From Anaeramoeba flamelloides (Eukaryota; Metamonada; Anaeramoebidae): a DNA stretch of 64,000 bases. The position numbers and the translations under genes were made by a program. Positions 46,575 to 57,392 of this stretch are shown one piece after another. The notes under the pieces were generated by a model that did not search any database, had not been told where the DNA came from, and worked only from the letters and a program-made list of their open reading frames with translations. The stretch's first letter is position 1. Each line of letters begins with the position of its first letter. Where the stretch lies: contig JANTQA010000012.1 of NCBI GenBank assembly GCA_027625915.1, positions 1,023,001 through 1,087,000 on the forward strand, written 5' to 3'.

Positions 46575-47212
46575 TTCCTTTTCCTTTTCTGGTAAATTTC
46601 TCCATCTTCTTCCAAGTTCTTTTGAAACAGCACCAGTGTCATATTTGGGAAAATCTTCTTTCACTTCTTTCCAAGCGTCTATACTGTAAAATTGATAGGA
46701 GGTTCTGGTTCCTTTTGGTTTTTTGGGATCCCTTTTTAACCTTCTACTTTTTCCTACTTTGGTTCTTGACGATTTTCTTGTGGGTTTTTTTCTTTCAGCA
46801 CCTGGATGGAGTCTCAGGAATTCTTTCATTGCAGTTTCATACCGTATTTTGTCTTGTTCGGATTTGTCAATGTAAAACTTTGATTGAAAGAAAAAAAAAC
46901 AAAGATTATTTATCAAACCATAAACAATGAACAAAACAAAAAAAACAAAAAAAAAAAAAAAAAAAATACGTTAAAAGTAAACAAAAAGAACTTGAAAAAG
47001 AAAAAAAAAAGAAAAAGAGATTTTACTTGTTTATCTTTTTCTGAAAGGTTTCTCCAACGTTTACTACACTCTCTTGAGGCTTCTGTGAAATTCATGTCAG
47101 GGAATTCCTTACGGACTTTGGGATTTACTTCTTTATTGAAAATCATAAACGATGTAAGTCTTCCTTTTGGTCGATCTTTTTCAATTTCAGACTGGCTTTT
47201 TCTCTCGCTCAT
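46575..47212 (-). CDS. HMG-box protein with two boxes, exons 1-2
   Basis: Exons are 47027-47212 (residues 1-62) and 46575-46877 (63-163), joined in phase 0 across a 149 bp intron (donor GTAAAA, acceptor CAAAG). Box 1 runs from PKGRLTSFMIFNKEVNPKVR through CSKRWRNLSEKDKQ and finishes in exon 2 as FYIDKSEQDKIRYETAMKEF. A basic linker (KKPTRKSSRTKVGKSRRLKR) follows, then box 2 from PKKPKGTRTSYQFYSIDAWK to GRRWRNLPEKEKE, cut at a GTTTGT donor. HMG-box proteins bend DNA non-specifically and act in chromatin. The last helix of box 2 must come from an exon to the left (candidates 46440-46496 and 46322-46373). The intron position is the same as in the HMG/RS gene at 38991. Confidence 0.85.
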
Positions 47213-47779
47213 TTAGTTTTGAATTTTTTTGTTAAATAAGAAAAATCTTTTGAAAAAAGGGTAAAATAACAAAAAATAAGGAAAAATGATAATTTATTGA
47301 TCTTTTTGAAAAAAAAAAAGAATTGACTTCATCTTGAATTATTAATTTCTTGTAATTGTAGGATGTAAATTATTGACCAGAAAAAAACCTTATGGTTTAT
47401 AAACTTTCGTCCATTTGGTTTTTACATCAAAAGGTGTTTGAAAATTACATGATTATAAATCTTCACTTTATTTTTATTTCTTTTTTCAGATAGATAATCA
47501 AAAATATCCGCAAACTTCTTGGATTACTCTATTTGTCAAAGAAAGGGTTTGAAAATAAGATTGAATTATTTTCCCGTTTTGTAATAAAGTCCAATAAAGG
47601 TTGTTAAAATTAGTCTTTTATTTTCGAGTTTTGCAAAAGTTTTTCTTCAGAGTTTTGAAAAAAGTCTTGTGTTGACTTAAAGAAGGGTTATGAAAATTTG
47701 TAATACTATTTGATCTTTGAAATATTTTTTGTCTTGAATTGTTTTATGGGAGCTTTATCCGATTTTGAAATAGGAAAAT

Positions 47780-48175
47780 TTCATTGCAGTAACCCAAAAA
47801 AAAACAGGTATTAAAATCCGATAAATGGTAATTAAGCATAAAAAATATATGCTTTTTTTTCTTCATATTTCAATGAAACATCTAATTCATTGCACTATGG
47901 TACACTAAGGTGTAATGAATTTTGAAAGGAAACTCCTTGATATTTTTAGTAAATTTTAAATTAGGAATGGAATTTGTTCAAAATTTTGTGAATTATTCCT
48001 AACTAATTATTTTTATTCTTTATCTATTAAAAATTAACTCTATTTTTTGTAATAAAAATATATATTGATCTTCCATTTTTGGAATTTATTTTTTATAATC
48101 GAACTTTAAGTATTCAATAATATTTTCTTTTTCTTTATTATTGGTTTCTTTGATTAGTTGAAATATAGACCTTCT
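47780..48175 (+). repeat. Dispersed repeat family C, partial copy
   Basis: Matches 50560-50950: GCTTTTTTTTCTTC, the GATCTT-CATTTTT-GAATTT run, AATAATCGAACTTTAAG against AATAATAGAACTTTAAG, and ATTGGTTTCTTTG. Confidence 0.5.
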
Positions 48176-48182
48176 AGTAAAT

Positions 48183-48193
48183 GGGGGGGGGGG
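48183..48193 (+). repeat. G11 homopolymer
   Basis: Eleven consecutive G bases at the end of a family C fragment. Confidence 0.9.
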
Positions 48194-48879
48194 TATCGGC
48201 TTTAAAGAATGATAAGTTAATAGATCTTGTTAAATTTTAACAATACATGTCTTATTTTGTTCAAAAATTTTGAAAAGTTATCTGTATCATAAACATTTTT
48301 CATCCAAAATTCTAAAACGGAAAATAAAAAAATATTAAATTGGGTTATTTTGACTAGGATTCAATAAATAATCAATTAAATGTTTTTTTTTGTCATGCAA
48401 CATTCGTTTTTAATTGGCAGGAAATCTCTATCTGGATTATCCTTAAACACGGATTAAATTAAATATTTTTTTGTTTTGAAGTATTATACACCAACCATTT
48501 GGGTATTATAAAATACAACGTACTTAACCCTTCACAATCATGAAAAATTGTTTTTAAAAAAAAATTAAACATTTTGAATTTCTCACTTTTTAATAATTTA
48601 ACTGATAATAAGCACGTTTAACGAATAAAAGATCTTGGATCAAAAAATATTGTTAAAGGTATTTTACAATTTAGGTTGAAAATTCAATTTTCAAGGTTCT
48701 ATTAATATTTTTTTTCAATATAATAGTAAAAAATTTGAATTTTTTTTATTCACACCTAAGAACTCTTTTTGTTATATTTAAAAAAAAAATTAAATCTGAT
48801 AAATATCTTTCAAATAGGGAATCAATTATTTTGAACATTAAAGAAGTATTTGTTCTTTTAAATTGATAAACATATTTTT

Positions 48880-49250
48880 TTTTTTTGATTTTCCGTGAGG
48901 TTTTTTTTTATTAATTTCTGAAATAAACAGAAAATTTCTTAAATTTTCTGTTTATTCCAAAAAGTAAAAAAAAAATGCCGTTATTTTTTCAAGAATTTAA
49001 AATAATTGAATAAAATCTATTATTTCCCCCCTTCTTTTGAATTCTGCGAAAGCGCCTTGGGCTTTTTTTTAATTTGAGAAATAAAAAAAAATTGAAATTT
49101 TCTCTTAATTTCTTAAATTAAAAATAGCTATGCACTTGGTGGCACTCTACCGGCACTTCTGTTAGGTTTTATTGGATCCAAAGGGGTGAAGTAAAATAAG
49201 AGGTTTTCCTCGATTCTTTCGAATGCTTGAAAATCCCGGGCACTTCGATA
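48880..49250. repeat. Hairpin-bearing repeat, second copy of the 15330-15735 element
   Basis: Carries the same hairpin (AATAAACAGAAAATTTCTTA with TTTTCTGTTTATTCCAAAAA) and downstream motifs TTCTTAAATTAAA and CTCGATTCTTT. GC-richer patches occur at GCGAAAGCGCCTTGG and GGCACTCTACCGGCACTT. Confidence 0.5.
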
Positions 49251-49604
49251 TTTATCATCTGTTATTTTTTTTTTCTTGGTTGGGTTTTTTGAGATGAGTA
49301 AAGTAGCCTTTTCAAAATTTTTAGTTATCTTCTATTCAAAAAAACTTCCTAAAATGTGATTTAAAGAAAAATAATTATCACATTCACATAAAAATTTTTA
49401 CCCCAGCATAGACCTTTTTTTAGACTAGTGACTTTTCAAAATCGTGGTACTACTAATAACAATAAATATAATCGACTCAAGATTTTTAACAATTGGGGGG
49501 TTGATTGTATTGTGAATAAACTTTATTAAAAAGTATTAAATGATAATTGAACCAAAATTTGTCTAACTTGGAATTTTCATATTTATTTTACATACTAGTT
49601 AGTA

Positions 49605-51320
49605 CTTCAATGTTACCCGAGATTATCATCTAAGGTTTGGGTTTTAGAAAATAAGAATCCACGGACATAGGCTTGGTTCAGATTATAACTAACTTTTTAA
49701 GGTGAGATCTTTGATTAATCTTGAGGGTTAAAAAATATTAATTGATTTAGTTCTAAAATTTTATTATAATTTAAAAATATTTTTCGAGATTAATTGATTT
49801 TCTTCTTATAAGAATTCTTAAAAATGAAATTTTTCTCATTTTTTTTCTTCAAAAAAATGAAATTTTAATCTTACAATATCTTCTCAATTCATTTTAAATT
49901 TTGGTTAAATGATCCTATTTCTTGTTTATGTGTTATAGCGTCTTACTAATTTGTTTCTGTTATTTTAACAGTGTGTCAATATTTCATACATATATCTACT
50001 TTTTGTCATGGGTTAAAACTCTAAACATTTATTTGTAAAAAATACTTTACATCCCTTTAGGTTTTTAAGCTGTTGTAAGGGATTAGTGTCTACTAAGGAT
50101 ACGCCTAGGAACAAAGTATGTAGTTATTGGACCGAACCACATTAGTGTTACATGGTTCAAATGTCTCTAAAAGGACGATTAGTCAAGTAGCAATATTGTT
50201 AAATCTCATAAATTAAAAATTATCTATTGTATTAGTAAAAAAAACCCAAAGAATTCAGAATAAAATCTGCACTACTCCATAAATTTAAAGATTGGATTAT
50301 CAATATTCAAACTACAGAGCCACAAAATATCATCCTTTAATTTGTTGCGAAATGTAGATTAGTAACTAAAAAATTCTTTTTTTTTCCAAAATTAAATAAT
50401 TAACTAATAAATTTTTTTGACAAATTATTTCTCAAATCATGCAAATCTATTGATGCTACAAGTACCTTTATCAAAAGGAAACAATACTAAACAGTCTTTG
50501 TACTTTTATGTTGATGATTATTGAGTTAATCTTTGAAATTCAACCACTTTAAAAATAGTTACAGGGATTAAAATACTGTGTGCACAAAGATTATAATCAG
50601 TGTTTCAAAATAGTATCCATGCTTTTTTTTCTTCTTGTATCAAGGTAACATCCAACCTACTACCAAATAGTATACCTAAGTTCAAATCAATTTTTGAAAG
50701 TAAAGGTCTGGTTATTTTAAGTAAAATTTAAATTATTCATACAAATAGTTGAAAATTTTCCATAATTTTCACAATTTTTTGAATTTTTTTTGTTTTTTTG
50801 ATAACAAAAATTATCTCAAAAATTTACCCTATTTTTTGAGATAAATTTAACAATTTGATCTTTCATTTTTAGAATTTCTTTTTAAATAATAGAACTTTAA
50901 GAAACCAATACCATGTTTTTTTTTGGGTTTTTTATTGGTTTCTTTGGTTGGTTAATGTATAAGTTTTTGATAACAAATAAATACGCTTTTTATTTTGAAA
51001 CACGTATTAAATTTTTTTGCACACTTTATTTTGACTACGGTACTTTTGGAAGCTGTAAATCTGAATTATTAAATACTAGAATACTGTTGTTTTGGGTTTC
51101 TATTTTTAGCTTTTAAAAAGGAATTTAAAAAAAAAATTTCCAAAATCAAACTTTTTTAATAGTGATCCTGAGTAAAAAATATAATAATTTATTGTGCAAG
51201 AAGATTTATAATAGATTTTTTAGAGCTATTTGAGCCATGGTTCACCAAAATCATTTACACCCAATTACAGAATACTTTGATTCTAGAGAAATCTAAGGTG
51301 ACACTAATTCCTTTACGAAC
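49605..51320 (+). repeat. Dispersed repeat family C, copy 2 (longest, about 1.7 kb)
   Basis: The most complete copy of the family; it aligns in order with 13800-15190 and with partial copies at 45975, 47780 and 51640. It contains a GC-richer segment (50080-50190, around GATACGCCTAGGAAC and GGACCGAACCACATT) but no long frame. A 67-codon frame at 50913-51116 (FFFGFFIGFFGWLMYKFLIT) spans two repeat modules and is not supported as a gene. Confidence 0.6.
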
Positions 51321-51639
51321 TAAAATTGCCAACTGGTTTGAATTTATATTATTACCAAATGAATACGTTTAGTTCCAACAAAACAATATTTTCAAACACT
51401 ATTGGTATTCGAATTCTCAATGGGAAAAATTTTCACTTCACTTTCAATTTATTTTACAAATAGAGATATACACAAAAAGATACCTACTTGTTTGAAACTC
51501 TATCTATAGAGAAAAATAAGGAAAAACAAGTGAAACTTTAATATGTTTATAATTTAAATACCTGTATTTGAGAATAAATTGAAACCTTAGTATTATTCTT
51601 TTACAGTGGGGTAAATAACCCATTTAGACAACCTTTAAC

Positions 51640-52075
51640 CTATTACTGAAATTTAACTCATGTTTTTTTTTTCAGACTTGTGCATTGGAAGACCAGAAAT
51701 CGCTTATAGTATCTTGGTTCAGATCCAAATTGACTTTAGAGGTTAGATCTTTGATTAATCAAAATATCTCAATTATATTAAATGCTTTTGTTTCAAAAAT
51801 TTCATCATATTTACAAAATTTCCGAGATTCAATGATTTTTTTATCAAAATTCAAAAAATGAAATTATGCTCATTTTTTTGTCTATAAATTATATTTGAAT
51901 CTTCCAGTATTATCATAATTCTTTTTTAAATTTATTTAAAGAACCCAATTTCTTGTTTATATACTGTTTTCATCCCAACTATTTGTTTCTTTTATTTCTA
52001 GAGTCAGCCAATATTTTTTGCATGAGTTAAATTTTTGTAATGGGTTAAAATAAAAAACACGGGTTAGTTACACCA
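51640..52075 (+). repeat. Dispersed repeat family C, copy 3 (5' part)
   Basis: Repeats the order of 49630-50040: CTTGGTTCAGAT, TTAGATCTTTGATTAATC, CCGAGATT, TTTCTTGTTTAT and ATGGGTTAAAA. It lies close behind copy 2, as if by local duplication. Confidence 0.6.
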
Positions 52076-52939
52076 CTGTACTTTGAAAAAATAAACCAAT
52101 CACAAAATTCATATTTTCATCTAGTAGTCTAAAAATGGAGCACAGAAGGGGTGGGAAGCATTTAAGTGGGATTCTATTCACAAGGCATTTTTCTTGGGGT
52201 AAGTGGGGGGATTTTTCATAAAAAGAATTAAGTGAAGTTTGGAACCTTTTAGTCTCGGAATTTTCAATAGAAAAGAAAATATTTTTTGAAAGAGTGTTTT
52301 AACCCTTTACCTTCCAAAATCAAAAACTAAGAAAATATTTCAAATTTATCAAGATCGATGTAGGTTTACCCCGAAGAAACTTATTTGCTTTGAACAATGA
52401 AACTAAAACATAACTTTCAAAGATTCTTATTATAACTATGGTTTTTTATTTTTTCTGACAACTTCTTTTGGGATAAGTAAAAGATTATCTCATTTTTTTT
52501 TAATTGTTTTTGAAAAACACTTCAAGTGTTAAAATTTGTTTCGTTTTGATTTTCTTATCATACTTATTTGTCTTAAAAAACAAATTTATAGACGTTAAGG
52601 AATTTTCGAAAATAAATAATCATTTTTTCTTTTTTTTCTCATCTAAAATTCTGAACAAAAATAAACAAGCTTTTTGCAAACGAACAACGCAAAGTTTATT
52701 TTGTTTGAAGTAATTTTAAATGCCCAACCAATTGCAATTTTTTACTTGAATTTTTACAGTGTAAGACTTCTTATTTTTCGATCTTTTGTTTTTTTTTTTT
52801 TTTTTTTTATTTGTTGGTATTTGAATTTTAAATGTTAGAAAATCTGATTTTTATGAAAAAAAATCCTCTTCCACACCAAAGTCTTTGATAAAAAATTATA
52901 AAATTAAAACAGTAAAATATTTTTCTTGTATTTCATCCC

Positions 52940-53184
52940 CTAAATTTCGAATATTTTGCCATTTTTAAATAGATTAAAATATTTTTTATTTTGTTTGGAT
53001 TTCTCAAAAAATTGTTGTGGTAATATTCTTTTGGTTTCCACACAACAGTATATTTTGTGAATATTTTTTTTTGTTCTTTTTTTTTTTTTTTATACAACTC
53101 ACTACTTACATCAACACACAAGTTGGTTTTACTGTGGTATATTGGAATTTGAATGTCTAAATCAGAAACTGAATATTTTTTCAT
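52940..53184 (-). CDS. Candidate 45-codon two-exon mini-gene
   Basis: Exon 1 (53110-53184) starts with a true ATG, reads MKKYSVSDLDIQIPIYHSKT then NLCVD and ends at a consensus GTAAGT donor. Exon 2 (52940-53002) follows a TTTTTTGAG acceptor, joins in phase 0, reads KSKQNKKYFNLFKNGKIFEI and stops at TAG. The 107 bp between them is A/T-rich. The fit is neat, but no family is recognised and the protein is very short, so it could be the 5' end of a longer gene or chance. Confidence 0.3.
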
Positions 53185-53431
53185 TCTTTTTCGAATTATT
53201 TGTTTTTTTTTTTTTTTTTTTATTTGTTGGTATTTGAAATTTAAATGGGAGAAAATTTCAGCTGATTGTATTTGTTCAATCTAAAATTCCTTCCATTTAG
53301 ATGTATTGGTTCACCCAAAGAATGTCAATATCTATCTAAAAAAAAGGCCGAAACAAATAAACAGATAACCAGACTAATTACAACCTATTTCTTTGTTATT
53401 TAATTTAAAAAAAAGGAAAAATCAGTGAAAA

Positions 53432-53868
53432 CAAAGTGAAAATTTTTCCCATTTATGAATCAAATAACAGTATTTCTATTTCCGATTTTTTGAAATACTT
53501 AAACGATCTCTTTTATTTTTCATCAACACCTCTTCTTTTTCTTGTCACAAACAAAAAAAAAACGCTTACTCAAAAAGAAGAAGATTTCTTTACTTGTATC
53601 TACGCTCTGTGTGGATATCAATTTCATCTCTTTTATTCGATTCTTAAATATTCTTTTCATTTCGAATTGTCTTTATAAATCAAAATAGATACCAATACAA
53701 GCAATAAAAGATACTGACCAATTAAAATGAGATGCAAAATTTCAATTTATTTCTCGAATACTTACTTTGAAAATAAAAAAGATGAACAAAGTGAATATTT
53801 TGTCATCTTAAAATTCAAACAATCCAGTTATTTAACTAATAAAGGGAAAAAATTTTCAATTCATTTTA
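53432..53868. mobile_element. Inverted-repeat element, family H
   Basis: The left end (CAAAGTGAAAATTTTTCCCA, then AATCAAATAACAGT) is mirrored at 53825-53868 (CCAGTTATTTAACTAATAAA, then GGGAAAAAATTTTCAATTCA). Isolated ends of the same type occur at 2312-2357, 51395-51447 and 53950-53990. The 80-codon frame at 53436-53678 starts inside the terminal repeat and is read as part of the element. Confidence 0.6.
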
Positions 53869-54666
53869 CTTATTACTTCTTTTTTTTTTAAATAAAGCTT
53901 TCCAAAAACCAAAGTTGTCATTTGTGAATTTTTAAAAAAAGAAAAACGCAAAATGAAGTGAAAATTTTTTCCCTTTATTAGACAAATACTCTGTTTGAAA
54001 AATCAAAACAAAATAATTTAACAAATCATTAAGTCTTTGGTTCAATAAACCTTAGTGTTTGAGATTAAAATTCAACCATCAAATAAAAAAAAATTAACAA
54101 TTTTGAAAAAATAAACCAATAATTTTACGATTTCAATTTACAAAAATTCAAAATGGTTTTTCTTTGCAAAAAACACATCCCAAATAAGAGAAAATTGATA
54201 TTTTGACAAAAACATTGGATTATTTCTTGAAAATTAGACTCAGAACAAACAAGACTCTTTTTAGTCACTTCTATTGTCACAACTTCTCAAATAGAAAGCA
54301 AAAAATTTTATCAGGCAATTTTATTTTATTATGTGATCAAATTTTTCCAACTTTTTTTTCCAAGAAATCAAACGATCTTTCATTTTTTTCTTCAGAAACG
54401 TTCAATTCTTAAAAGAGAACTTTTTTTTTTTAAAAATAAAGTGTCAATAAAAAATTTTAAAGTATTCAAAAAATTTTTCACTTTCAAAACTGAACCAATT
54501 GTTAACGTTTCCAAAAAAGAGTTCATTTGCATTTTCTCAAAATTCATTTTTGTTAAATTTTAAATTTTACTTTTAAACCTTTATTTAGAAAACTTTTTTT
54601 TTTTTTTTTTTTTTTTATTCTTATTTTTCTTTTTGAACAAACGAAAAACGCAAAAAAATTAATTAT

Positions 54667-55045
54667 ATGATCAAACCTTTAACTATAATCATAATTGTCC
54701 TTTCCGTATTTGTAATAACAAGTTCTGCAACTTCAATTTCCTGCAGAGATGAAAATGGATCACCTGTAGATTGGTGGATAATATACAAATACCCAACTTT
54801 ATCAGGCGCAGACGCTGGCGGCTATGGTTATTCGTATGGAGACGCAAACTCACCGAAAATTGTACCTACAGGAAAAAGACTCGATCAGAATCTTAATGGT
54901 GCACTTGGATCCACCCTTAAACAAACTTATGGTAATTTGAATTCAGACAACATTGGTTGGGTGTTCTATAACGACGAAGTTGAAGGACATTCTGTCTCGA
55001 GGAGTTTTGGTTTGTTTTTATTTTTTTTCAAAAAACAAAAAAAAA

Positions 55046-55090
<45 letters not shown>

Positions 55091-56109
55091 AAAAAAATTA
55101 CAAAAAAATTACAAAATTTTCAGAACTAAAAAAAAAAAGAACCTAACAACACAGATCTTGAAAACTACTAAACAACAGAAAAAAAAAGAATTTTTGTTTT
55201 TTTTTTTAACTTTTCAAAAAAAAATAATTCTCTTGACTCTCAAAACTGTTTATTTTTTTTTTTTTTTTGAATAATCAACCCACCTTCTTCAATTAACTCT
55301 TTCTAATTTTCACAATTTCTGATTTAACTTTTTTTTTGCCTCAAAAAAACAAAAATAATCTTAAATATCCAAAATACAAAGCCCACGCAAAAGGAGCTGT
55401 TATTTGGGACTCCTCCACTGCTGTCTGGATTGTGCATTCGTTACCAAAATTCCCACCTACCACTGACAATGCTTATTCGCTCCCAGATTCTGCATCCGAC
55501 TATGGGCAAGTTTTTATGTGCAACTCTATGAAATACTCTGATGTGGACGAAATTGGTTTAGGGCTTCGATATAAATACACACACATTTACGAATCGAATT
55601 TCCCAACAAAATATCAATCACAGCTCTCAAACATATACAAGATCATCAACCAAGAAAAGATTTCAGGGTCGTATTCCTACACCCAAGTCTTTTCCACAAT
55701 CAAGGGGCTAACATTTAAAGCCTTTTCCAAAACAAGCGAATGGTCAACAACAACAAACTCCACCCTCCACGAGGGACTAATTGGGAAGAGCTTGGAAATA
55801 GACGCGGCATGGCAAACATGGATGAACGGAAACGGTGGGAAAGAGCCATCCTTTTGCCCCCAAAGCGGATATGCATACCAATGTGTTAACGTGAATACAG
55901 TCAAGATCACCGACCAGATCCAATGGATACATACAAAGGACCACTCCAAATGGGGGATCGCCATTGAAGGCGATAGCAAATATGTATGCATCGCAGATAT
56001 CAATAGAATGTATAGCCAAATGAAACGAGGTGGTGGATCCATTTGCTTCCAACACGACCAAATACATTCATCTTTTTCTTCTTTTATCGGCCAACGCGAT
56101 TCCTGCTAA
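54667..56109 (+). CDS. Deoxyribonuclease II, 356 aa, two exons
   Basis: Exons are 54667-55009 and 55382-56109; codon 115 (Ala) is split after its first base, with a GTTTGT donor and a CAAAG acceptor. A signal peptide (1-21) precedes CRDENGSPVDWWIIYKYP, the conserved start of DNase II. Further family blocks are GALGSTL, WVFYNDE, AHAKGAVIWD with His116 and Lys118, WIVHSLPKFP, YGQVFMC, DHSKWGI with His302 and Lys304, and RGGGSIC near the C-terminus. The two HxK motifs form the active site of this phospholipase-D-like acid nuclease, which cuts DNA without metal in lysosomes or phagosomes. Length agrees with the human enzyme (about 360). In a phagotrophic protist it probably digests prey DNA. The gene is markedly less AT-rich than its flanks and looks intact. 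Confidence 0.93.
55010..55381 (+). other. DNase II intron with long poly-A tract
   Basis: A 372 bp intron containing a nearly pure A run of about 50 bases (55037-55089) and further A and T runs. The first codons of the intron stay open, so the exon would appear to run on into a poly-Lys tail. Confidence 0.85.
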
Positions 56110-56539
56110 TTTTTTTCTGGAAAATAGACTTTTGAGTTGTTTATTATTTATTTTTTTTATAAATTAAGCTTTTTTTTTAAGTCAGTTTTAATCTTTTTTT
56201 ACTTTACTTTAATACAAAATAAATATTCACCTTTTAATACCTCATTCATTAATCAGTCTCACTGCAAAATACAAAACCCAGAACTTTTCTTCGAGTTCAG
56301 TATCAAAATCTTTAACACGTTCTCAAAGTAACTCTTCGAACGCTTTTTACATACATGCCTCTTTTCAAAACAAAAAATGAAAACGAAATGAATTATTTAC
56401 AAAAAATTAGATCCAAGATTCAAAGAATTACTGCTTTAAATTTGCTTTTTGAATTAGATAAACTCAAAAATAAATATAAAAATAAACAATTTTTAAAAAA
56501 AAGTAATTCCATTTTTCTGATCAATTGGAAATATTAGTA

Positions 56540-57075
56540 AAATGACAAAAATCTACTCTCATTTTACAGACAAATAATCCAATTACCGAGTAACTTATAA
56601 CCGTTCCAATTGGGATATTGGTTAAATATTCTGAATCCATCATTTTTAACTCTTTGGGGAATTCAGAAATCAAAAAAATCCAAAAATTTTAAAATTAATT
56701 GAGAACCTGACTGAAAATTAAAATCAAATTTATTGTGATTTTTACTTTAGATAAATTCTAAATTTATTAGGAATCATCTTTATAAGAATTATTATGTAAT
56801 TGAATTTATGAAATAAGATTTTTATTTACAGTATATCTTTCTTTTAATATTTTTTTCAAAATTTTTAATTTATATTGAGAACCTTGGTTGATTTATTTTT
56901 TTACAATGTGGTTTTCAAAATTTCAAGAAAATTCGCAATAATCAAACATCCTCTCAAATTCAAATTCTTTCAAATATTTCAAAAGTATGAAAATGTTTTT
57001 TATTTTAAAATTTAAAATCAAAGGTAGATTTTCAAATTTTCAGTAATGTTCTCAATTAATTTTACAAATTTTGGT
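56540..57075. repeat. Family A palindrome copy
   Basis: The left part (CTCATTTTACAGACAAATAA, then CCAATTGGGATATT) matches the left arm of the 3449-4455 palindrome. Inside, TTAATTGAGAACCTGACTGA at 56696 is mirrored by CAGTAATGTTCTCAATTAA near 57041, making a second foldback. Confidence 0.5.
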
Positions 57076-57173
57076 TTTTTTTTTTTAATTTATCAAACAC
57101 AAAAAAATCCGTAAATTGTTTTTTCACCCCCCCTGATAAAAAAATACAACGACAAAACATACCTAAAACGGTT

Positions 57174-57392
57174 ATGTCCAATTTCCTTGTCCAAAGGAAG
57201 AAATTACACAAATTATCTAAAAGTTATTCTCGTATTTATGGGAAAAATAGACAAAAAAAAAAAAATTCAATTTGCAACTTTGGTAAAACATCCAATAATT
57301 TAGAAATGATTGAGGGCATTGGACAATTAAACCCAATTTCACCCAAAGTAACTAAGCTAAAAATGAAAAATTCATTTGGTTTTAAAGTATAA
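57174..57392 (+). CDS. Hypothetical 72-aa basic protein
   Basis: Starts with a true ATG: MSNFLVQRKKLHKLSKSYSR, then a Lys/Asn patch, then NLEMIEGIGQLNPISPKVTK and a short end. Codon use is mixed and coding-like over the whole frame. No domain is recognised and no splice context is obvious. It may be a small gene or a retained exon. Confidence 0.35.
   Translation: MSNFLVQRKKLHKLSKSYSRIYGKNRQKKKNSICNFGKTSNNLEMIEGIGQLNPISPKVTKLKMKNSFGFKV

Larger units (their letters stand above)
47213..54666. other. Long intergenic stretch built of dispersed repeats
   Basis: No supported conserved gene in 7.4 kb. Contents: family C partial copy (47780-48175), a G11 run (48183-48193), a hairpin repeat (48880-49250), family C copy 2 (49605-51320), family C partial copy 3 (51640-52075), a duplicated poly-T unit (52790-52850 and 53205-53265), a tiny two-exon candidate (52940-53184), and inverted-repeat family H (53432-53868). 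53950-54660 is A/T-rich with a poly-T run (54594-54616) just upstream of the DNase II gene. Confidence 0.45.

Noticed and set aside
50120-50180. tRNA-like B-box (GGTTCAAAT)
   Set aside because: No A-box or cloverleaf could be formed around it, and the segment belongs to repeat family C.
53436-53678. 80-codon gene
   Set aside because: Its start is the terminal repeat of family H.
55010-55144. Poly-Lys tail ending the first DNase II frame
   Set aside because: Intron read-through of a poly-A tract; splicing restores the conserved AHAKG block.
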